DNA of 41,154 nucleotides from Acidobacteriota bacterium. GTDB taxonomy: Bacteria; Acidobacteriota; Terriglobia; Terriglobales; Acidobacteriaceae. Location: NCBI GenBank assembly GCA_021806005.1, contig JAJZDM010000021.1:1-41154 (forward strand). The letters are read 5' to 3'. The position numbers and the translations under genes were made by a program. This document shows, in pieces, positions 35,173-41,154 of the stretch (its first letter is position 1; every line of letters starts with the position of its first letter). The notes beneath the pieces were generated by a model, which saw nothing but the letters and a program-made list of their open reading frames with translations, was not told the origin of the DNA and ran no database searches.

Positions 35173-35646
35173 ATGGACAGGGTCCGATTCGGTCGCGCAC
35201 TGGGCTACGGCGCTCGCCACGCGGCGAAGACGCTGCTCCAGGCCGCTGACGCTGCTCGAGCGCCCGCACCCTCACCTGCCGCGCCAGCCAACTCCACGCC
35301 GAACGCCCCCACACCCCCTGCCCAACCTCAAACCACCTCCCCGGCCCGGCCGCCGCTCAAACCCTCAGTACGTCCATCCTCGGGCGGAGCCAAACGCCTG
35401 GGACGTTCCCTCTGGTCGCCGCTGGCGAAGTTCTCCAGCATCGTATGGCTGCAGGTCACCGGTGTCCTCTTCGCCTTTATGGCGGTCTTCCTGTTCCAGG
35501 GAGTATGGCAGCAGCGCTCCGCCCGGCTGCTGCCTCCGGGCTCGCACCCTGCACAGAAGTTCTACCTGCTCTGCGCTGCGACTCTGGCCTTTGCTTACTT
35601 TGCCGTAAGCAACTTTGTCCGCGCCGCCCGCAAAGACCGTCGCTGA
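35173..35646 (+). CDS. Uncharacterised two-helix membrane protein with Pro/Ala linker
   Basis: A 157-aa protein. The N-terminal ~25 residues are basic (MDRVRFGRALGYGARHAAKTLL), followed by a ~50-residue Pro/Ala/Thr-rich linker. Two hydrophobic helices come next (SSIVWLQVTGVLFAFMAVFLFQGV and FYLLCAATLAFAYFAVSNFV), and the protein ends in a basic tail. No family recognised. It has no ribosome-binding site; see the TACACT at 35158. It is divergent from the 46-aa membrane protein across 168 bp. Confidence 0.7.
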   Translation: MDRVRFGRALGYGARHAAKTLLQAADAARAPAPSPAAPANSTPNAPTPPAQPQTTSPARPPLKPSVRPSSGGAKRLGRSLWSPLAKFSSIVWLQVTGVLFAFMAVFLFQGVWQQRSARLLPPGSHPAQKFYLLCAATLAFAYFAVSNFVRAARKDRR

Positions 35647-36059
35647 GCTTCGCCCCCGCCCTGGCCTCGCGCTGCCTTGAAGCGTGCCTGTGCCCAGTCC
35701 ACGGGTTTACCCAACCCCTGCGGTACCTGCCCCATGCTGCCACAGAGTCTCCCGGAGTGTTGCAAGGCGCAACGTCCGGGTGCATCCGGGGGAATCAAAT
35801 CCATAACGCTCCCTGAACCCCTCCTCATCCCTGTATCGGGATCGGCGTGAACCGCCTCCTCTACCTCACGCTCTCCGTAAAACCATCAAAAAAAGCTGCT
35901 TGATAGCGCCCTCCGAAGGCCAACCTCCCTCAGTCCGCCCCGGACGGACCCCTTCGTCACCCCGCAGCCGGCGCAGGCGTGCCCCCAACCGCCTGACTCA
36001 CCCTCCCTAACCGTACCGTTCGGTCCTCAGCCATGTAATTCCCACGGCCATAGCTGCCG
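35647..36059. other. Gap before the giant exoprotein gene
   Basis: 413 bp with no gene. Visible structures are a GTTGC/GCAAC hairpin extended by CGGA/TCCG (about 35753-35778), an ATCCC/GGGAT hairpin (35827-35842), and TGTAAT (near 36034), a possible -10 without a clear -35. None has a T tract. Confidence 0.5.
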
Positions 36060-39000
36060 ATGACTACCAATACCAAAGTGCCCTCTTTAGTAATCATGAG
36101 TAACCTCTGGAAGGAAGAGTCCCGCAAGCGTCCTGGGTTCAGGGACGGCCGCATCGTGCGGTCGCGCCTGGTTATGGCGTCGCCCCTGGCGCTGCTTTTG
36201 GCCTTTGCCCCCGCCCGGGCACAATCCAGCTACGCGCAGGTCAGCTGTCCTGCGGGTGAGACCACGACCATCAGCGGCACCGTCTATGATCCAGCCGGAA
36301 TCAACCCCCTCCCCAACATTCTCGTCTACGTTCCAGGGGCCGCCGTCCAACCCTTCACCGACGGAGTGAACACCTCGGATCCAGTGCAGGACAGCTACAC
36401 CAGCCTGGTGAGCGGCTCGCCGATGGTACAAACCACGACCGGAATCAACGGCTCCTTCACCCTCTCCGACGTACCGGCCGGAACCAACGTTCCGCTGGTG
36501 ATTCAATCCGGCCGCTGGCGGCGTCAGTTGGTCATCGCCCAGGTCGCCGAATGCGTCAGCACAGCCCTCTACTCCGCGCCGGCCAGCCCACCCTCAACGA
36601 CCACCGTCGGGGCCACGGAGACCGAACCGTCCGGTCTCAGCTCCAGCAACGTAACTCAGGGTGGAAGCTCGTCACTGACCGACTACGGCGAGCAAACCAC
36701 CGTTCGCTTTGCGCGCAATCAGGAGGAGGGCGACATCCCGCACATCGCCCTGGTGACCGGCGCGGTAGACGCTCTCGAGTGCACCCTGCGCAAGGCGGGC
36801 ATCAGCGACTCCGAGTTCACGGACCTGAGCGTAGGCATCAACAGCACCAGCTCCGATCCCTCCGCCGGACCAACCGGGCGCGTCAATCTCTACAACGGCA
36901 TCGGCAACTCGGGCGTCTCAGCGCCAAGCTACTACACGTCTTCGCAAGCGGTCACCCCGACGCACACAGAGAGTGTTCTGATGGGCTCTGGAAGCGAAAC
37001 CTCGCTTGCCACTACCGCCGACCTCTTCGCGAACACCTACAACGTACTCATGCTGCCCTGTCAGGGTGATGACAACAACTACACGAACCTTCAGGGAGAG
37101 ACCAACGCCGCCTGGTTCATCAACTCGGGCGGGCGGATCTTCGCCACACACCATAGCGCCTTCTACATCGACAACCCGAACGGCGAGACTTCCAGCCAGG
37201 ACAGCGTGGTCTATGACACCGCTCTGGCTGCCGACAACTGGAATAACAGCAACTCCGGCCCGCTTCAAGACACCCCAAGCATCTCCGCGACCATCAATCA
37301 GGGCTTTCCTGACGGCGCTACCCTGGCCGCCTGGCTCCAGGACCTGGGAGCCACCACCACGCAGGGATCGCTTACCCTCGACTACGACTGGAACAACCAG
37401 TCCGGTGTGGACTCGGCATATAAAACCCTCTCCTGGGCAACGGACACCGACAACGGCGACGTCATGCAACTCTCGTTCTACGCCCCGGTTTGCTCGGACG
37501 CCGGTTGTTCCCAGTTCGGCCAGGTGATGTACAACGAGTACCACGTCGACAACGCCTCGGAGAACGCCTCGACGGTCTTTCCGAATGAGTGTGTTGATGA
37601 CTCCGGTTCGAGCCGCGCCAAGAGCAGCGCGATGAGCCCGCAGGAGATGATGCTCGAGTACAGCCTCTTCAACATGATGAGCTTCGCTGTGCCCACGCTG
37701 ACCCCGCCCACCCTCAGCATCACGGCCAGCCCTTCGACCACCTTCACCGACGGCGAGAGCAGCGGATCGCTCACCTTCTCGGTGACCAACCCCAACAACA
37801 CCTCGATCACCACCTACCCCACGGTGACGCTGAACATCTCGCTGCCCAGCGGCATGAGCGCGGTTTCCATGATCGACCCCAACGGAGGCTGGAGCTGCAG
37901 TGTGGCGACGCTGGGCTGCACCCTGATGCACCCGATCGACGCGGGAGCGACGGACTCCGTAACGGTCGCCGTGACGGTCTCAGCCGATGCGCCGGCCACC
38001 AACACCGCCGTCGTCTCCGCCACGGCCTCCAGCAGCGCCTTCTCCAGCAGCGCCACGCAGAATCTCATCATCAGCACCGTCGCGGCTCCGCCCAACACGG
38101 TCACTGGTCCCACGATGACCACCCTCCCCAACACCCCGGTCGGCTCAACCAACTCCGGCACGGTCACCTTCGGCGTCAGCAGCGGAACCACCATCAGTAG
38201 CGTCGCAGTCGTCACCGAGGGGCTTCCCAACCTGGACTTTACCCTGGCCAGCGGCAACACCTGCGTCAGCTCCAGCTCATATTCTTCAGCCATCAACTGC
38301 ACGGTCACCGTCAACTTTTCTCCCAGGGCTCCCGGCCTGCGCCTGGGCGCGGTAGAGATCTTCGGCAGCAGCGGCGCGCTGCTGGACACGGCGTACATCA
38401 GTGGCATCGGCATGGGCGCGGAGGCTGCGCTGGAGCCAGGCACGCTCTCCACTCTTCTGAGCAGCGGGCTGAGCGCCCCCGGCGACCTCACCGCCGATGT
38501 GCTCGGCAACCTCTACATTGCCTCCAGCGGAAACAGCCAGATCGTCGAACTGGCGCAGGGCGTCAACACAGCAACCCTCTTCGCCGGAGGAGGCTCCATC
38601 TGCTCGAACAGCAGTGACAGCATCGGCGATGGCTGCTCGCCTACCCACGCCACGCTCAACTCCCCCCAGGGCGTCACCCTGGATGGCGCCGGCAACCTCT
38701 ACATCGCCGACCAGGGGGACGACGTGCTGCGCGAAGTTTCAGCGGTCACCGGCATCATCTCCACCGTGGCGGGCACACCAGGCGCCTCCAGCAGCTCCGG
38801 GGATGGCGGTCCGGCGACCGGCGCAACCTTCGAGAAGCTGGACGCGGTCGCGGTGGATGGATCAGGCAACCTCTATGCTGCGGACGCCGGCGCTTGCGTG
38901 GTTCGTGAGATCACCGCGGCGGACAAGGAGATCAACACCATCGCCGGGACCGGCGTCTGCGGATACACCGCCACCAGCGGTGTCGCCACAAGCATGCGCA

Positions 39001-41154
39001 TCGGCGCACCCTCTGCCCTGGCGCTGGACTCCAGCGGCAACCTCTATATCACCGATAGCAGCAACCTTGTGGTCTGGAAGCTCACGCTCTCCTCCGGCGC
39101 CCTGACGGTGACCGCCGGAACCCCCGGCCAGGCTGCGTCCAGCACCGGCGACGGCGGGCCTGCGACCAGCGCCACCTTCACCCTGCCCGCCGGCGTCGCC
39201 GTCGACGCCGCCGGGGACCTCTATATCCTGGACAACAACGCAGCCGCAACCCGCCTGCGCATGGTCTCACCCTCCACCGGCATCATCACCACCATCGCCG
39301 GTGGCGGCAACCAGAGTGGCAGCGGCATCCCAGCTACCCAGGCCGCACTCGCGCCCGGCGGCGGCGTGGCCCTCGACGCCGCCGGAGATCTCTACCTCAC
39401 CGCAACCAGCGCAGGCAGTCTCGAAGAGATTACTTCGACGGCGGCAACCATGCCCTTCCCCACACCCACTCCCGTCGGCTCCACCGACACCACCGACGGC
39501 GTTGACGGCTTTGAAGCCGTCACCCTGACCAACATCGGCAACCAGGACCTGACCGCCGTGACGCCGGGAATCGCCGCCAGCGACAGCACGGACTTCGTCC
39601 AGCAGACCGGAGCGAGCTCCGCCTGCGCGCCCACCTTCTCACTCGGCTTCGGTCGGGGCTGCTCGCTCGGCTATGAGTTTGCGCCACAGACGTTCGGCTC
39701 CCTCAGCAACACCGTCACCCTGACAGATAACTCCTATCAGGCAGCGTTGAATCAGCAGACGGCCGGTCAGCAGACGGCCCTGTTCAGCGGCACCTCCAGC
39801 GGAAACAGCACCGCCACCACGGTCAACTCCGCGCAGACTGTCTATAACCCGACCGCGCAATCCGTGACACTCTCGGCGGCGGTAACGGATACCACCAACA
39901 GCGGCACAACGGTCAGCAGTGGAACCATCACCTTCACGGTGTACAGCGGAACCACCCTCATCGGCTCGGCCGTGGGGAACATCGCCGTGAACAACGGCAC
40001 GGCCAGCGCAAACTACAGCCTTCCTGCCGGCACAGCGGCGGGAACCTACACGCTGACTGCGGCCTACAGCGGGGCTACGGACTTCACCGCAAGCACTTCA
40101 ACCGGTGGAACGCTGACCGTCAACCCGGCGTCCGGCACACTCGCCATCACCGGCCCAGCATCGGGCTTCTACGGTAGTTCGGCCACCGTCACCTTCTCCG
40201 GAAGCTACTCTGGCACACCAACGCTGAAGGGCTCAACGGCCGGCGTCTGCACGGTGAACGGCGCCACGGTGACCTACACCGGTGTGGGAACCTGCACGCT
40301 CACAGCCAGCACCTCTGCGGGCAACTACGGGGCCGTCACCAGCTCGCCGTACAGCATCAGCGTGAGCGCTGCGACGCCAACGCTCACCTTGTCCCCCGCC
40401 AACCCCGCATCCATTAACTACGGATCGTCCACCACACTGTCGGTGATCGTGACCTATCCCGGAGGCTCCCCGCCAACCGGCGTCGTAACCCTGAGCGCCG
40501 GAGGAATCTCCGCGTCTGCGACCTGTAGCGGCGCATCGGGAACCTCCATGACCTGCACCGCCTCGGTTCCCACATCGACCCTGGCGGCGTCGACCACCCC
40601 CTACACGGTGAGCGCCTCCATTGCGGCTGCGGGCAACTATGGAGCGGCCACTTCGGCCAACAGCAGTCTCACCGTGAACCAGGCCACCGCGACCGTGACC
40701 CTCGGCAGCTCCACGCAGACCTACACGGGCGCCCCCATCTCCGCCACAGCAACCACCAGCCCCGGCAGTCTGCCCGTCACCCTCACCTACACCGGCACCA
40801 GCGGCACCAGCTACCCTGCTTCATCCACGCCACCCACCAACGCCGGAACCTACACCATCACCGCAACCGTAAACAGCACCAACTACACCGGCACGGCCAC
40901 CAGCGTGATGACCATCGCCAAGGCGACCCCTGCAATCCTCTGGACCACTCCATCTCCCATCGCCTACGGCACCGCTTTGACCGGCGCCCAGCTTGACGCC
41001 TCCGCCACCTTCAACAACGCCGCCGTTGCCGGAACCTTCCTCTACTCCCCGGCTGCGGGAGCCGTGCTCTCCACCGGCCAGCAGACACTCAACGTCAGCT
41101 TTACCCCCGCCAACACCACAGACTTCAACCCCGCCACTGCTTCCACCACCCTCA
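36060..41154 (+). CDS. Giant modular exoprotein: CarboxypepD-like, uncharacterised GATase-like, DUF11-like, NHL, Ig/MBG repeats (cut by window end)
   Basis: An open frame of 1698 codons runs off the window. The start is taken as ATG 36060; ATG 36096 and 36174 are alternatives and none has a clear ribosome-binding site. Residues 1-54 form a signal peptide (MASPLALLLAFAPARA). Then: a carboxypeptidase-regulatory-like domain (ISGTVYDPAGINPLPN); an uncharacterised module (~215-500) starting EEGDIPHIALVTGAVDALEC with VLMLPCQGDD (329-338) and GGRIFATHHSAF; a DUF11-like domain (~544-672); an ASH-like domain to ~790; at least five NHL repeats (~805-1125, repeated GNLYIADxGxxxxR); another ASH-like domain; and, from ~1255, Ig-like and MBG-like repeats (AGTYTLTAAYSG, YTGAPISATA). 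Function unknown; export and surface display or secretion are inferred. Confidence 0.85.
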   Translation, partial: MTTNTKVPSLVIMSNLWKEESRKRPGFRDGRIVRSRLVMASPLALLLAFAPARAQSSYAQVSCPAGETTTISGTVYDPAGINPLPNILVYVPGAAVQPFTDGVNTSDPVQDSYTSLVSGSPMVQTTTGINGSFTLSDVPAGTNVPLVIQSGRWRRQLVIAQVAECVSTALYSAPASPPSTTTVGATETEPSGLSSSNVTQGGSSSLTDYGEQTTVRFARNQEEGDIPHIALVTGAVDALECTLRKAGISDSEFTDLSVGINSTSSDPSAGPTGRVNLYNGIGNSGVSAPSYYTSSQAVTPTHTESVLMGSGSETSLATTADLFANTYNVLMLPCQGDDNNYTNLQGETNAAWFINSGGRIFATHHSAFYIDNPNGETSSQDSVVYDTALAADNWNNSNSGPLQDTPSISATINQGFPDGATLAAWLQDLGATTTQGSLTLDYDWNNQSGVDSAYKTLSWATDTDNGDVMQLSFYAPVCSDAGCSQFGQVMYNEYHVDNASENASTVFPNECVDDSGSSRAKSSAMSPQEMMLEYSLFNMMSFAVPTLTPPTLSITASPSTTFTDGESSGSLTFSVTNPNNTSITTYPTVTLNISLPSGMSAVSMIDPNGGWSCSVATLGCTLMHPIDAGATDSVTVAVTVSADAPATNTAVVSATASSSAFSSSATQNLIISTVAAPPNTVTGPTMTTLPNTPVGSTNSGTVTFGVSSGTTISSVAVVTEGLPNLDFTLASGNTCVSSSSYSSAINCTVTVNFSPRAPGLRLGAVEIFGSSGALLDTAYISGIGMGAEAALEPGTLSTLLSSGLSAPGDLTADVLGNLYIASSGNSQIVELAQGVNTATLFAGGGSICSNSSDSIGDGCSPTHATLNSPQGVTLDGAGNLYIADQGDDVLREVSAVTGIISTVAGTPGASSSSGDGGPATGATFEKLDAVAVDGSGNLYAADAGACVVREITAADKEINTIAGTGVCGYTATSGVATSMRIGAPSALALDSSGNLYITDSSNLVVWKLTLSSGALTVTAGTPGQAASSTGDGGPATSATFTLPAGVAVDAAGDLYILDNNAAATRLRMVSPSTGIITTIAGGGNQSGSGIPATQAALAPGGGVALDAAGDLYLTATSAGSLEEITSTAATMPFPTPTPVGSTDTTDGVDGFEAVTLTNIGNQDLTAVTPGIAASDSTDFVQQTGASSACAPTFSLGFGRGCSLGYEFAPQTFGSLSNTVTLTDNSYQAALNQQTAGQQTALFSGTSSGNSTATTVNSAQTVYNPTAQSVTLSAAVTDTTNSGTTVSSGTITFTVYSGTTLIGSAVGNIAVNNGTASANYSLPAGTAAGTYTLTAAYSGATDFTASTSTGGTLTVNPASGTLAITGPASGFYGSSATVTFSGSYSGTPTLKGSTAGVCTVNGATVTYTGVGTCTLTASTSAGNYGAVTSSPYSISVSAATPTLTLSPANPASINYGSSTTLSVIVTYPGGSPPTGVVTLSAGGISASATCSGASGTSMTCTASVPTSTLAASTTPYTVSASIAAAGNYGAATSANSSLTVNQATATVTLGSSTQTYTGAPISATATTSPGSLPVTLTYTGTSGTSYPASSTPPTNAGTYTITATVNSTNYTGTATSVMTIAKATPAILWTTPSPIAYGTALTGAQLDASATFNNAAVAGTFLYSPAAGAVLSTGQQTLNVSFTPANTTDFNPATASTTL

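Overview
The window looks like a chromosomal segment of a GC-rich (roughly 60-65 %) Acidobacterium, probably of the Terriglobia/Acidobacteriaceae type. The strongest pointers are a secreted VWA protein of the acidobacterial VWFA-related type (28141-29466), a very large secreted protein combining NHL, ASH-like, Ig-like and MBG-like modules (36060 to the window end), and a Gram-negative envelope (RND efflux set, beta-barrel protein, Tat signal). I see no phage genes, insertion sequences, CRISPR array, rRNA or tRNA.

Layout. 1-3842 (minus): the translation/transcription operon rimP-nusA-infB, with infB cut by the window edge and a promoter plus intrinsic terminator in the leader ahead of rimP. 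3931-5760 (plus): SulP anion transporter with a STAS domain. 5848-9100: a divergent pair, a Tat-exported GH127-like arabinofuranosidase (minus) and a GntR/FCD regulator (plus), with a 19-bp palindrome over the regulator's -35 box. 9180-15120 (minus): tripartite RND efflux operon, pump then adaptor then outer-membrane factor. 15552-17923 (plus): a 3-hydroxyisobutyrate dehydrogenase-like oxidoreductase, then lrgA- and lrgB-like genes. 18071-23033 (minus): trpE, trpG, a secreted protein of unknown role, efp, acylphosphatase and apt. 23206-25669 (plus): glutamate dehydrogenase with promoter, operator-like palindrome and strong terminator, then pgsA. 25890-26648 (minus): an orphan GvpL/GvpF-family gene. 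27015-30428 (plus): a membrane-anchored YfgM-like/TPR protein, the VWA protein and an EamA transporter. 30645-32004: tatA (minus) and a beta-barrel protein (plus). 32271-35004 (minus): VOC protein, glgC and two small uncharacterised proteins. 35173-35646 (plus): a two-helix membrane protein. 36060-end (plus): the giant modular exoprotein.

How it fits together. Most of the window is core metabolism and housekeeping: ribosome maturation and antitermination, EF-P, tryptophan synthesis, glutamate oxidation, phosphatidylglycerol and glycogen synthesis, and Tat export. Interspersed are envelope and accessory functions. The GH127/GntR pair is a self-contained, probably sugar-responsive module whose enzyme needs the Tat system; a tatA gene lies elsewhere in the window. 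The observations most worth following are the attenuator-like leader of rimP-nusA-infB, operator-like palindromes at GH127/GntR and gdh, an EF-P with Asn at the usual modification site, the lone GvpL/F gene, and an uncharacterised module (possibly amidotransferase-like) in the giant exoprotein. All family assignments come from reading motifs by eye; no database search was run.
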